64,000 nucleotides of DNA from Scoparia ambigualis (taxonomy: Eukaryota; Arthropoda; Insecta; Lepidoptera; Crambidae): contig OY992509.1 in assembly GCA_963921215.1 (NCBI GenBank), forward strand, positions 19,198,323 to 19,262,322. Direction: 5' to 3'. Position 1 is the stretch's first letter. Each line of letters opens with the position of its first letter. The translations under genes were made by a program, and so were the position numbers. The notes under the pieces were generated by a model that searched no databases, was not told the origin of the DNA, and saw only the letters and a program-made list of their open reading frames with translations. Below are positions 12,177 to 23,187 of the stretch, piece by piece.

Positions 12177-12625
12177 ATATGTGTGCATAATGGAACGCGA
12201 AAGTTTAAAAGTGTTCATTTTCAATGTTCCTTTTTTTGCGGGAACTGCGAAATCTGTGAATTTTGTTTTGACATTAGAACAATATAAATTAAATATTGGG
12301 TACACAAAAATGGACTTATGGGTGTCAATTAAAAGTTTTTTAATACTCATTCATAATCAATATTAAATTTAAGAAAAACTAAAAAAAATGTTCAGATAAA
12401 TTGTAATAGCTAATTATCCTGCTACAACATTAACAAACGTAATCATTATTATTCCAATTACCATATTACGAGAACTTATCCATTAAAAGGTAATAAGCAG
12501 GTTAACATTGACGTAATTTTAATTCAACAATTTTTAGAAGTCACAAAGTCAAAGTAAGTGAAGTGGAACCGATTCCAAATAGGAGGTGCGTGACCGCATA
12601 AATAGGTCAAACGGCCGCATGTTGT

Positions 12626-12784
12626 GACGTCATCGAAGCCTCCAGTACGGGCAAAAGGACAAAACAAAAGACAGTTGTAGTTAAAAAGCTGTTGTTTTCC
12701 ACAGTGTGAGCTGTATGTTGTAAGCTTCCCTACTTACAATGTAAAAATAAATGAATAATCGTTGGTGGCGTCATCGAAGCCTCC
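12626..12784. repeat. pair of 18-bp CRE-like direct repeats
   Basis: GACGTCATCGAAGCCTCC at 12626-12643 and GGCGTCATCGAAGCCTCC at 12767-12784, 141 bp apart and differing at one base. The first contains a perfect TGACGTCA (CRE) core. No associated gene is visible. Confidence 0.4.
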
Positions 12785-15040
12785 GCAAAAAGGGGTTAGT
12801 GGCGTTTTTCCCCAGTTTCGATTTCACCCGAAAATTAAATAATAAATTATAGTGTCGATCAGATGGTCAGTTAAGAAATAACTGTGTTTCTCAAGTGATT
12901 TCTGGTTTAGGTGTTTCCTATGTATAATAAGTATATAGATACTCCGTCTCCGTATCCGTTATCTAGTTAAAATTTTAAGGAAACAAGTTTCAAAATAAGC
13001 TCAATTTGAGCTAGATAATTGGTGTAAGGGTAGAAAATATAAATATTTATATTTTGTTATCAAAGTTAATAAAAAATTGTACTTTTCTCTGAATCTGACA
13101 ATTTTATAAGAGAAAATTGATTGTAAGAAGGATCAGATCAATTAATCGTAATTATTTTAGAATAAAATGCAATATTTTACCCTTTTACCCTTTATTTACG
13201 GTGCTATTTAGAAAAAAATAATCCTTTTGATGGATTATTTTAATTGGTAATATCTTTGTGTTAAGTGAAGAAAAATTTTTGTACAATTACGTCTCACAGA
13301 CGACTTAAACAGTATTTACAGATGGCCATTTGCGAGTTATTTAGTTATTGTTCTGAGAGGTAATTAACCTCACCCCCCAGATTCAAAGAGTAAATTGTAA
13401 ACACAATAAATTACACGTTGAAAAAGATTTTCATTCTTTTCAAACATCGTTCTGGCAAGTTAGGTAGCTTGCCTTAATTGCAGCGGACGGGCGGCCATTA
13501 AAAAAGAAACTAGAATTTCGGCAGTCGTCTACATCCGTCCGCTCTTATAGCTCAAATAACGAAACATAATTATGATGTTCTATTTACAAGAGTTTATTTA
13601 TTGAAATGAGGCACAACGCCATTATAGAAACCGCAAAACTTAACTACTCTAAAAAAATACCAAAAATACCATAAAACAGATGAAACTTCAAGTAAAAGAC
13701 GTCCATATTTAAAAGAGTCAAAAGTGAACTAAACTAAATATGTTTTTTAAGTAAGTAAGCGCACTATGTACTCACACCAGCATATTTGATAGCAATGATT
13801 CTACTACAGGGTCTGAACGCAGTCAGGTGCCGATAAGATTCCTTCAATGAATTTGATAGCTAGGTACTCCTTTAAAAAATCAAATTATTTTCATACTTAA
13901 TATAAATCTTTGTAAGACAAAGTTAGTCTGTAAAAATATGAATAATAAAGGTAAGAAACTGTTAATTTACTTCGCCGCTACCTAATGATTAGGGCCGAGA
14001 CCTAACATGAGTCATAGTCTGAATGATTGGTTTCCACGCCAGTCTATCCTGTGCTTGGTGGACAGCTGGATAAAATCAGAAAATAAACTCTTACCAATAA
14101 CATATCATAAATAGAAAAATATGTCTGTTTAAATACTGATAATGATTTGGACAATAAAGAAATAATATGAAATTCAACTAACGTTCACAAATACTCTCCG
14201 TATAACTATTTCGGATTCGGATGTCACTTTTCTATTTACACTATAATAAATCAATCACTATATCTGTAATCAAAGGTCACGCTTTCAAGTCAAGTAATTA
14301 TTTACGAAAACATTTGCGATTCGGATGTATACATTATGTGTACAAAGAAAATTTAATGATATTTATTAATGTTATCAATAGATGGAGTTTACCGACTACT
14401 AGTCGTAATAGCTGAACGAAACATTATACTGAATTATAACTTTTAAAATGTATGTTAAGAAAAAACATTGAAATTTTTCTTCGATTTCAAATTTTATTGC
14501 CGTTCAAATTCTTCTCCACACAGGTGAAATATTTCTAACAAAACCTATAACAGGCATCACCGCTGGCGGTTTCGAACCGCTGTTTGCATACACATTCCTT
14601 CGATCATTACCATAATCGAAAATAATGAAATTCGCATCAAGGTCGAATCCACTACCCTACCTATAGTTACGAAAAAAATACACTAACGGATAAGGAGTTG
14701 ACGAGCGCACGCCACTTTCGCAGACTGTACACCCCCACAGGCCCCAGTTACGAAATTACATTGTAATATAGCCTCTATCACAACACGGTAAGGTATGAAT
14801 GTCCTTAGCATTTGATTGTCTCTGCCGTCATAGGACATTTGATATTTTTATAACAAGGCTTGTTGCGTTAGTAACTTTATATTCTATTCTTTCATCAATG
14901 GTCGTACCTTCGCTTTTATTATCACTTTAATCGTTAGATAATTATGGCGTGTTACAGTTATTGGTTATTGTATTAAGAATAGCTTTAAGACTGTTCCATC
15001 CATCAATGAATATAATAAGAGTGAGTGTATACTTGCATAT
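12785..15040. other. non-coding stretch, nothing recognised
   Basis: AT-rich sequence with no supported gene. A B-box-like GGTTCGAAACC on the minus strand near 14568-14578 has no matching A box or cloverleaf, so no tRNA is called. Confidence 0.4.
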
Positions 15041-15191
15041 ACTCAAGACTTTACCCCAAAAAGTTAGTCAGAGGCAATGAGGACCACAGTTCACGTTTCA
15101 CCAAATTATAACTGCAAATGTGTGCAGCGTGATATAGGTGGTGACCCCATCGCCGTTTTATGCTTTTAGATATACCTATGTACAATCTTTA
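15041..15191 (-). repeat. family A, copy 4, left part
   Basis: Reverse copy from ACTCAAGACTTTACCCC through AGTTAGTCAGAGGCAATGAG to TACAATCTTTA, where SINE-B interrupts it. It resumes at 15545. Confidence 0.7.
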
Positions 15192-15544
15192 TTTTTTTTA
15201 TTATTTTTTTTTGTATTGGCAACGGGTAAGCGCTTGGCCTTCATCTCACCTGATGGTAAGTGAAGATAAGGCCGAAGGTGGAAGCGCGCCTCACCCGGAA
15301 TCCTCAACCACTGAGGAACTGGCTATCTTATCTCAAACTGCCGGAACACAACAATGCCATAAAATCGTTGTTATGGCGACAGACTTAAATAAGATGGTGG
15401 TAGCTAGCCAGGCGGACATAACAGCCCTCCCACCAACCAAACCGGGCACACAAAGATGTACCCCCCGCTGGGAATCGAACCCGGGACCTCTGGGTCTGAA
15501 ACCGGTAGCTTAGCCACTAGACCACAGAGGCGGAAAAAAAAAGG
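15192..15544 (-). mobile_element. SINE-B, full-length, inserted in family A
   Basis: About 350 bp, read from the right on the minus strand. A tRNA-like head has an A box near TGTGGTCTAGTGGCTAAG and a B box GGGTTCGATTCCC. It is followed by a GGTTTGGTTGGTGG body, GCTAGCTACCACCATCTTAT, and a tail AATAAAAAAAATAAT at the left end. The host is a family A copy split at CTTTA, which occurs on both sides, suggesting a target duplication of about 5 bp. Head and body match 52356-52690. Confidence 0.8.
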
Positions 15545-15602
15545 CTTTAGTCCGTTAGTCGCCTTTTACGACACCCAAGGGAAGGGTTGGCAGTACTTAC
15601 CT
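15545..15602 (-). repeat. family A, copy 4, right part
   Basis: CTTTAGTCCGTTAGTCGCCT and ACGACACCCAAGGGAAGG continue the family A copy interrupted at 15191. Confidence 0.7.
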
Positions 15603-16334
15603 ACCCATTATTTGAACAATAAGCAGCCACCATCAATAAAATGTAAGTGAAGAAATAAATAGTAAAGAAAAAAATTCAGAAGACTAAAGAAAAAGTGAAC
15701 AAGAAAGATAAGTACTTACATTTTTTTTAATCTTCGATTGTAATAAGAATTTTTGTTTACAAAATTCGTCACTATCTCTTAAGTCAACGACTGTTATCAA
15801 AGTATCCATCTGAATTTCATATAAATCCTATCCATCCTTGAAGATACCGCTGTTAGTCCTATGTCCGCCCATTGAACGACTTCTCTTAAAAACTATAACG
15901 AGTTTGTATTATTTTTTGTGTAAAATAAATTATATTGTTCTATTCGGTAAATGTTCTTCTGTATCTACTACATTTATATTTTTCGCTAAAGACATTGTAA
16001 AAGAGTCGCCTGCTACAAAATATGCAGTCCTTCCGTCCATAAAGTTTGTTCACAAACACGCAAAAGGCGATGTCTCTCAATTAGCATTTACGTTTTTAAA
16101 TATAAAATTTCTCTGTTATTTATTGACATTTGTACTAAAATCTAGGTTAGTATTTAGTGAGCCTCTATTATGCTATAAAGGCTTTACAACCTACTATAAT
16201 AATATTTGTAATTTTTGTATTTGTTCGAATTTGATTTTGTACAAAGTTATGATGCAAGTATGTAGTCAGATAGATAACAACAACGTTTATAGCATTGTTG
16301 TAAAGAATAATAATTCTAACTGATGTTATTCATA

Positions 16335-16480
16335 CAAAAGTGAGTTTGTTTGTTTGTTTCGCTTTCTCGCCTTAACTATACTCAATCGATCATCTCGAAA
16401 TTTTGCATACATATTGTCAAGGACATCACAAATGACTCATGATACTTTTTATTCCGGTAAAAGGTCCCTGAACTCTGATA
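16335..16480 (+). mobile_element. Helitron-like repeat segment
   Basis: GTGAGTTTGTTTGTTTGTTT, CGCTTTCTCGCCTTAACTA and CTCGAAATTTTGCATACATA resemble a common insect non-autonomous Helitron-type repeat ending in a TACTTTTT..CCGG segment. Family assignment is from memory only. Confidence 0.35.
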
Positions 16481-16904
16481 AATTAACATCTCTATTAGTT
16501 TTACAGTAGTATTATTTTACTGTTGTTTATATCAATGATTTCCGGTACATTTTGTTTGTAACTCTGTGATTCACAACTGTTTTTATTTAAATATTCATTC
16601 AATAAAAATCAATACGATTCCGTCTTTTAAATATTGGGCATTCACGCGTTTATGATGGAAACCATTACATATTTACGACGGTTGTCTTTCCTTTTTACCC
16701 TCACAGATAGCCTGATGTAGTTTTAATTACATGTTATCAGTGGCCAAGCCTGGGATTATTCCACATGTGTATTTATGTAATCAGTTTCTGTCAATTTAAT
16801 TGTGTCATTTCTGTCACCAAACAGCTGTGTGTATGAACTTTCGGTTTGAAAGGTGCTACAGAAACTCATTTATTGAGCTTAGAAAACAAGAATTACGGAT
16901 CATA

Positions 16905-17136
16905 CATATACATACGTACATTATAATCATGGTTAGAGACTAGGCAATGAGAACAGCAGAAGCAGTCTACATAATGCACTTTTCAGCAAATAGCGACTGC
17001 ACAATGTGCTCATCGTGACAGGAGCCCGCTCTATGCTGTTGGATGTATGTGCAGTATTAAGTCCGTTAGTGGCCTTTTACGACACCCAAGGGAAGAGATG
17101 GGGTGGTAGTATTCATTCACCGCTACGCGACTCGGT
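16905..17136 (-). repeat. family A, copy 5
   Basis: Nearly full-length reverse copy: ATACATACGTACATTATAAT, GGTTAGAGACTAGGCAATGA, ACGACACCCAAGGGAAGAGA, then CACCGCTACGCGAC, which is the 5' GTCGCGTAGCGGTG end. Confidence 0.75.
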
Positions 17137-17162
17137 TGAAATTACGGATCATGTCGTATTCA

Positions 17163-17210
17163 AAGCGAAGCTTCTAATGTATCTGGCTATATACATTAGA
17201 AGCTTCGCTT
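17163..17210. repeat. perfect hairpin, 20-bp stem, 8-nt loop
   Basis: AAGCGAAGCTTCTAATGTAT (17163-17182) is followed by CTGGCTAT and then the exact complement ATACATTAGAAGCTTCGCTT (17191-17210). There is no mismatch in 20 bp. Confidence 0.85.
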
Positions 17211-17999
17211 ATACCTATAAGTAAGCTTGTGTGCTTTATTTAGCAGCTTTAAACATAAAGTAATATCTGTAAGAAACGAGGTGTTGTTATTGATAAAAGA
17301 AAGGAGAAGACAGTAATACTATAAAGTTTTAACCTTTGGTAAAAATTAAGAATAAAGAATAACAAAAAAAAAAACTATAGCTCTACGACCAGCATCCAAT
17401 ACAACTACCAACCTATTTTAAAGACAATCTAATTTACTGCCATGGATCTGTGCCTTTTCGCCGAAAATTGTTTGCCAGATTTTAACTTGCCAACTAACGA
17501 TTCCCATAATTTTATTTTGCCTGTACCTAGCATGTAGTGTCATATAAAAATTTGCTAATCGTTAGTTGTCAAAGCATCGGCGAAACGTTGGTTGGCGAGT
17601 GATAATCTGCTAAACAATTTTCGGCGAAAAGGCAGGACACCATACTGCCATATTTAAAATTGCTTTTTGACACACCAGCTCGTAATGTGGCTCTTATTCC
17701 ACCGATTTCATCATCGTAATGTAGCTTATTACACACTAGTGCGGTAATGTAGTTTAACAAATAGAATCTCGACCAGAGCGAAGAAATAATAGCATTTCTT
17801 CAACTAGGGAAAAAAGATTTTTTTGAATTTTTGTCTGTCAAATGGCAATGAGCCTACATAAACGAAAAAGTCTTTAGTCTTAGGTAGAATAATTATGAAA
17901 AAAGACTCGACTTATTAATGTATACATAAATCAACAACTTTTTGAGATATTTATTTTAAGTTTATGGTAAAATTAGCAATCACTTGAATCCATGGACAA

Positions 18000-18465
18000 C
18001 ATAGACCACACCCACACAGTCCACGCTTCAGCAAGAAACAACTGCACAGTCTGCACATGTGTTTAGGTGGCTCACCACCTAAAATCTCTAAAGGCTCACC
18101 TTTAGCCCATTAGTCGCTTTTACGACACCCAAGGGAAGAAAGGGGGTTGGTAGTATTTTTTTGATGAGCCCATCGCCGCTCTATGCTGTTGGATGTATAT
18201 ATGCAGTCTATCCGTTAGTCGCCTTTTACGACACCGAAGGGAAGAAAGGGGTTGGTAGTATTAATTTGTTGAGCCCATCGCTGCTCTATGCTGTTGGATA
18301 TATGTGCAGTCTTTAGTCCGTTAGTCGCCTTTAACGACACGCTAGGAAAGAAAGGGGTTGGTAGTATTATTTTGATGAGCCCATCGCCGCTCTATGCTGT
18401 AGGATGTATGAGCAGTCTTTAGTCCGTTATTTGCCTTTACAACACCCAAGGGAAGAGATGGAAAG
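18000..18465 (-). repeat. family A fragment amplified in tandem (105-106 bp unit)
   Basis: The segment GAGCCCATCGCCGCTCTATG .. AGTCCGTTAGTCGCCTTTTA .. GGGTTGGTAGTATT repeats head to tail, with GAGCC at 18166, 18271 and 18377. A partial unit precedes these and the last unit continues into AACACCCAAGGGAAGAGATG. That makes about three and a half units. Confidence 0.8.
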
Positions 18466-18600
18466 CTTCCTTCCTACCTTTCACATACCTATATTTTGTC
18501 GATTCATACAGCAGGTTCTTGTTCATAACTTATTACTTTGAAAGTTTAAAACTAAATATGTCTAGTTCTAGAAATAGTAATGAAGAACTAAATTTACAGT

Positions 18601-18780
18601 CTACCGCCGGAAATATTAAGTGAAGCACAAAATGTCATTGACAGCCTATTGCCATCTAAGTTCAAAGAGAAATATATTTTAGCTTACCAAATATTATGCA
18701 CTAGAAAAACAACAAAAAAAAACGCAATCATTTTCAGAAAATGTGTTTTCCTCACTAGTGTGTTGAAAATCGTCGTATGA
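18601..18780 (+). pseudogene. relic of a tyrosine-recombinase-like protein, N-terminal part
   Basis: A plus-strand frame reads LPPEILSEAQNVIDSLLPSK followed by FKEKYILAYQIL. This fits the N-terminal pattern LP..i..EA....LLP.KSKEKY...Y..F I know from insect tyrosine-recombinase-like (Crypton-type) proteins. After an A9 run the matching frame shifts: TQSFSENVF, the expected next motif, lies in another frame, and both frames stop within 60 codons. The catalytic Arg/His/Tyr region is absent. Family assignment is from memory, and alternatives cannot be excluded. Confidence 0.4.
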
Positions 18781-18799
18781 AACGCGTGTGCATTGGTAA

Positions 18800-19425
18800 T
18801 TACAATCCTCGACTCAATTAAGCCCGAGCCGACTCGTTTGTAATGAATGGCCAACTAAGCACACTTGTATTAAAATGTACTACGTTACATTCGGTGCCAA
18901 ACTATTGCTAACCTGCAATAGGCTGTCTAGCAATATTAATATAAAGGAGCTATTGTAATGTAAAAGAATCGGGGCAACAACGATTTCTAAATTCCCTATC
19001 TTCTCCAAGATACCCTTGTAAGATCTAATAAGAAATTGCAATATTAAATCAGGCAGTGGGCTGCTATATTATATGAAGCTCTTTCTCGGAAAAAAACTTT
19101 CAAGAGTTGACCGGGATTTTATTGTCAATTTAAATTTTTATCACGACCTTCTCACCTCAATATTACTTGGAGTACTTAATTGCTTAATTCTTCTTAAATT
19201 GCTAACAATAAGAGTAAGTGCTCTTTCATTTTAGGATATTATTATATTTATATAAAATTGCGTAGTCTTATGCAGTGTTTTTAAGGATTGTAGAGACCTC
19301 ATTTTGAATTAAAAGCAACCACAAGACACCCTTGTCTTGTGTAACGTGTCTGTGTTGTTTATTTGTACAGTAAAGGTTTATGACAAACAATATGGAAATG
19401 TAACCCTCATCCTCAATTCATACTA
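18800..19425. other. non-coding stretch, faint repeat only
   Basis: No gene recognised. ATTACAATCCTCGACTCAAT and TTGTAATGAATGGCCAAC at 18800-18855 weakly resemble 4125-4200, which suggests an old dispersed repeat. Confidence 0.35.
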
Positions 19426-19640
19426 TATAAGTGAGAATACGTTTGTTGGTATGTTTGTCGTCTCGTCACGTTAAAACGGAGCAAAATGGATCAAACTGAT
19501 TTTTTAAGAGATATTAGACTACTTTATAGTCCGCTCAAATGCAATGTTCCTAGGGGTACATGATAAAACCTGTTATGACAGCCGAAGATGCAGTAGAAAG
19601 CTAGTTCAATGAGACTGTAAACGAGCTATAATAATGTGTT
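19425..19640 (+). mobile_element. Helitron-like repeat segment
   Basis: TATAAGTGAGAATACGTTTG, GTCTCGTCACGTTAAAACGG and AGATATTAGACTACTTTATA resemble a widespread lepidopteran non-autonomous Helitron-type repeat. Its borders are unclear. Confidence 0.35.
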
Positions 19641-20098
19641 AGCCTAGCTTGATCTATTTTATTTTTTAATGACGATACAAGATAGATTGGCCCATAGAAG
19701 GTAGGTCTACGGTGGAAACCGCTGCTGATGGTATGCCCCAGTATGCTCTACTACAAGCAATAATTTACAAGAAATACTACAAGGAATTCCCAGTAGGTAA
19801 ACAAACAGGACAGATGAAGAGATAGAGAGACGAGAAAACCGTCTCTAACGAATCAATTTATTTTTTATGACGACCTCCGTGGGCGAGTGGTTAAAAGGTT
19901 GTTATTTTTATTATATTGTAAAAGTAATTGCACTTCAGACAGATATTAACATAAAAAAGTTACAAAATAAGTATACAAGAACATTAAGAAGAAAAAAGTA
20001 AAGGGTGGTTAACAATTTTATTTAGTTTGGTAAGTTAAGTTCTCTTGTATTCTGTTCATTTATGTGTACCTACATAATGTTTAAAATCAAAGCTGATC

Positions 20099-20304
20099 TC
20101 GTATATCCTACTAATATTATAAACGCGAAAGTTTGTAAGTATGGATGGATGTTTGTTACTCTTTCACGTAAAAACTACTAAATGGATTTGGATGAAATTC
20201 GGCATACAGATAGTTTATAACCTGGATTAACACATAGGATACTTTTTATCCCGATATTGCCACGGGAACTGGAATCACGGGTGAAACCGCGAGAGGCCGC
20301 TAGT
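20099..20304 (+). mobile_element. non-autonomous Helitron-like element (Lep1-like)
   Basis: Starts TCCTACTAATATTATAAACG, continues GGATGGATGTTTGTTACTCT, GGATACTTTTTATCCCGATA and GGGTGAAACCGCGAGAGG, and ends GCCGCTAGT. A TC..CTAGT architecture without inverted repeats or a target duplication fits Helitron-like elements. A second copy lies on the minus strand at 56226-56392. Confidence 0.7.
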
Positions 20305-20482
20305 ATAAAATAAATATGTTCATGTAAGTACGTATCGCTAGCGATCAGAGATCAAGAGCTCGGCTCGATATCAAAAGGTCCCGGGTTTAATTCCCAGGTC
20401 GGGCAATGTGTGTTTTTGGAATTTTCGATGCATAGCCCGGGTTTTGATTTTTAGATTGCCAAATCGCAAGCATGGTAATTAA

Positions 20483-20846
20483 GGCGAAGGGTAAGCCACA
20501 GTGCGGCCCTCTATTGATTTTAATTTTATGACTTCTAAGTCGGATCTATTTTCATAAATTGGCAACCTACCGGACCTAGAAAAAAAATCTATAATATTTA
20601 TTTGATAATTGTATACTACTTTTAGGTCTAGTTTTTGTACTCATAAACCGGGCTAACGCCAAAACCACTTGGCCACTTTTGGCGTTATCCCGGTTTATTA
20701 CACAACAAAAAGTAGTGTACAATTATTAAATAAATATTATAGGTGTTTCTCTAGGTCCGGTAGATCGCCATTTTATGAAAATCGATTCTATTTAGTAATT
20801 ATAAAATAAAATCAATTGGCGGCGGCACTGTAGCATACCCTTCGCC
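20483..20846. mobile_element. palindromic MITE with TTAA target duplication
   Basis: 364 bp made almost entirely of two inverted arms of about 180 bp, meeting at CACTTGGCCACTTTTGG. The outer ends are GGCGAAGGGTA and TACCCTTCGCC. TTAA flanks both ends (20479-20482, 20847-20850), as for piggyBac-mobilised elements. The arms look about 80% identical by eye. Confidence 0.75.
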
Positions 20847-20940
20847 TTAAACCCATCACCTGTACCATCAATCGTAACGATGACTTGATTTCAATGATGG
20901 AGGCCATTGCCCTGCAGTGGGACAATCTGGGGACAATATA

Positions 20941-21523
20941 CAGGGTGTAATCGTTAAGTGTGCACAGGCGATTATTCAGAAACTATAAGAGATATCAAAA
21001 AGCTTAAAACTGATAACGAAAGAACGTTATCTAATGAGTAAAATGGCATTAATAACTTTTTAAAAATCAAACGGGAAGTATCCAAAATTATGACATTAAA
21101 ATTAGGGTATTTTTGTAGTGCGTTGCTTTTCAGCCAGTTCAAATTAATGCGATATTAAAACAAGGTTTATTATTAGTTTAAAGTGGTAAGATACCTTATT
21201 AATCTACACGTGTATCTACTTGAAAATCATTATTATCATATCATACGTAATCATAGAATATGATTAAGGTAAAATGAATACTAGACCACTTAAAACAAGG
21301 AAACTAAAACCTTTCTACTAATCTCATACTAAATGTAAAGAAGTGTTTAATGTCAAAATTTTGGATACTTCTCGTTTCATTTTTAAAAAGTTATTGATGT
21401 CATTTTACTCATTAGATAACGTACTTTCGTTATCAGTTTTAAGTTTTTTGATATCTCTCATAGTTTCGGAATAACCGCCTGTGCACCAATGACCTTCTGT
21501 GCACACTTAACGATTACACCCAG
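20941..21523. mobile_element. mariner-type MITE, 583 bp, TA/TATA target duplication
   Basis: The ends are CAGGGTGTAATCGTTAAGTG and the complement CACTTAACGATTACACCCAG. Inverted similarity runs far inside (GATATCAAAAAGCTTAAAAC against GTTTTAAGTTTTTTGATATC). TATA occurs on both sides (20937-20940, 21524-21527), so the duplication is TA or TATA. No transposase frame is present. Confidence 0.75.
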
Positions 21524-21854
21524 TATAGGCTGTGCTGTCCTTTACTTTACATGTAAGTAAATGTGAAAAAATCTGGATAATCAAAACTGTGTTACCGTGC
21601 AGTGCCGCACTAAACTCCAGTGTCTGTCGGCATCGAGTTTGCTGCCATGCGTGACTCGCGCCCATTAACAGATGGTTAGAAATACCTATCTATTTAGATA
21701 TTGATTACGATTATTTTGATCTGACACTAGGAACAGAAATATGATGTTTAAAATTAAACAATTCATAAGATGTTCAGTTGACCAATAAACTACGCTAGTA
21801 CAAGGTCTGTATACATTAAAAGAGAAAAGCAAAATTAAACGTCAGTTTAATCTA

Positions 21855-22045
21855 TAAATATATAAAAATAAATAGCTGTACGTTTGTCTCGCTAAAACTC
21901 GAGAATGGAGTTGAGGAGAGCTGAACTAAAATTTGGCTAATTTCGATTTTGAAATATTTATGGAAGCTCAGGGTAGCTGTAAACGGTGAGGAACATAAAT
22001 AATAAGTAACGGAAAATACTAAAAACGACAATTTAATTTTATTAT
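21855..22045 (+). mobile_element. Helitron-like repeat segment
   Basis: TATATAAAAATAAATAGCTG, CGTTTGTCTCGCTAAAACTC and TTTATGGAAGCTCAGGGTAG match a common lepidopteran dispersed repeat known to me as Helitron-type. The borders are uncertain. Confidence 0.4.
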
Positions 22046-22121
22046 ACAGAATGTTCCTAGCTGTGAAATATTAATTTTAAAAATAATTTTTTTTTTTTTT
22101 TAAACACTGAAAAAAGTCGAC

Positions 22122-22195
22122 AACCTCAGGCGGGAATCGAACCACGCACCTTCCGCATTCCGGGCGGCTGCCTTAACCACTTGGCTACCGAGGTC
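22122..22195 (-). tRNA. tRNA-like unit 1 (SINE-type pseudo-tRNA)
   Basis: 74 nt folding as a cloverleaf: acceptor GACCTCG/TGAGGTT, A box TAGCCAAGTGG, anticodon stem CCGC/GCGG with loop CCGGAAT, T arm with GGTTCGATTCC. The triplet in the anticodon position is GGA (Ser), but base 33 is C instead of the near-universal T, so a decoding tRNA is unlikely. A T6 run (TCGACTTTTTTC) follows 7 nt downstream as a possible Pol III terminator. The unit repeats at 22394, 22725, 23114 and 44626. Confidence 0.5.
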
Positions 22196-22393
22196 TGGCT
22201 TTCAACCGTCGAAATTTGTCAGTGCTTGATACTTATGTTTTTAGTCAACATTGCTTCATCAAATCTTAGAAGTTTTCACCTCTGAGATCCGAAAGAAATA
22301 TTTTTACAAATATTTGAACATTCGGTTAAGATGAAGCTGCGTTTATAGATTAATGTTTTATATTTTAGCGTTTAAACACTGAAAAAAGTCGAC

Positions 22394-22467
22394 AACCTCA
22401 GGCGGGAATCGAACCACGCACCTTCCGCATTCCGGGCGGCTGCCTTAACCACTTGGCTACCGAGGTC
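22394..22467 (-). tRNA. tRNA-like unit 2
   Basis: Same 74-nt sequence as unit 1, 272 bp downstream in head-to-tail order, with the same C33 and downstream T6 run. The spacer to unit 3 includes an extra segment TTATTAATGCTTAAATATAC. Confidence 0.5.
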
Positions 22468-22724
22468 TGGCTTTCAACCGTCGAAATTTGTCAGTGCTTG
22501 ATACTTATGTTTTTAGTCAACATTGCTTCATCAAATCTTAGAAGTTTTCACCTCTGAGATCCGAAAGAAAAAATTGTAGATTTGTAAAAATAACAAATAT
22601 TTGAACATTCGGTTAAGATGAAGCTGCGTTTATAGATTAATGTTTTATATTTTAGCGTTTTATTAATGCTTAAATATACTTAAGTAATTTTTTTTTTTTT
22701 TTTTTAAACACTGAAAAAGTCGAC

Positions 22725-22798
22725 AACCTCAGGCGGGAATCGAACCACGCACCTTCCGCATTCCGGGCGGCTGCCTTAACCACTTGGCTACCGAGGTC
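22725..22798 (-). tRNA. tRNA-like unit 3
   Basis: Same 74-nt sequence, 331 bp from unit 2. The downstream T run is five instead of six bases. Confidence 0.5.
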
Positions 22799-23113
22799 TG
22801 GCTTTCAACCGTCGAAATTTGTCAGTGCTTGATACTTATGTTTTTAGTCAACATTGCTTCATCAAATCTTAGAAGTTTTCACCTCTGAGATCCGAAAGAA
22901 ATATTTTTACAAATATTTGAACATTCGGTTAAGATGAAGCTGCGTTTATAGATTAATGTTTTATATTTTAGCGTTTTATTAATGCTTAAATATACTTAAG
23001 TAAATTTTTTTTTTTTTTTTTTTTCAGAGGTGAAAACTTCTAAGATTTGATGAAGCAATGTTGACTAAAAACATAAGTATCAAGCACTGACAAATTTCGA
23101 CGGTTGAAAGCCA

Positions 23114-23187
23114 GACCTCGGTAGCCAAGTGGTTAAGGCAGCCGCCCGGAATGCGGAAGGTGCGTGGTTCGATTCCCGCCTGAGGTT
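23114..23187 (+). tRNA. tRNA-like unit 4 (inverted)
   Basis: Same 74-nt sequence on the opposite strand. Its upstream spacer (GAGGTGAAAACTTCTAAGAT onward) is the complement of that of units 1-3, so units 3 and 4 form an inverted pair separated by a T tract at 23006-23024. Confidence 0.5.

Larger units (their letters stand above)
20351..21560 (+). mobile_element. tRNA-headed SINE-F interrupted by two MITEs
   Basis: SINE parts are 20351-20482 (head with GCTCGGCTCGATATC and GGTCCCGGGTTTAATTCCC), 20851-20940 (GATGACTTGATTTCAATGAT, CCTGCAGTGGGACAATC) and about 21524-21560. The uninterrupted relative at 63448 joins these parts directly, which shows that 20483-20846 and 20941-21523 are later insertions. 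Confidence 0.75.

Noticed and set aside
14560..14640. tRNA gene near GGTTTCGAACC
   Set aside because: The B-box-like palindrome has no A box or acceptor pairing at the right distance on either strand.
15838..16323. 161-codon open frame on the plus strand
   Set aside because: Longest frame outside the LTR element, but it has AT-driven composition, no motif, no splice or promoter context and no recognised family. It is likely chance.
22122..22798. CRISPR-like regular repeats
   Set aside because: Repeat units of ~300 bp with tRNA-like cores in a moth-like genome do not have the short repeat/unique spacer pattern.
22122..23187. Functional serine tRNA genes
   Set aside because: The cloverleaf is good but C33 in the anticodon loop and the repeated long flanks favour tRNA-derived repeats over decoding tRNAs.
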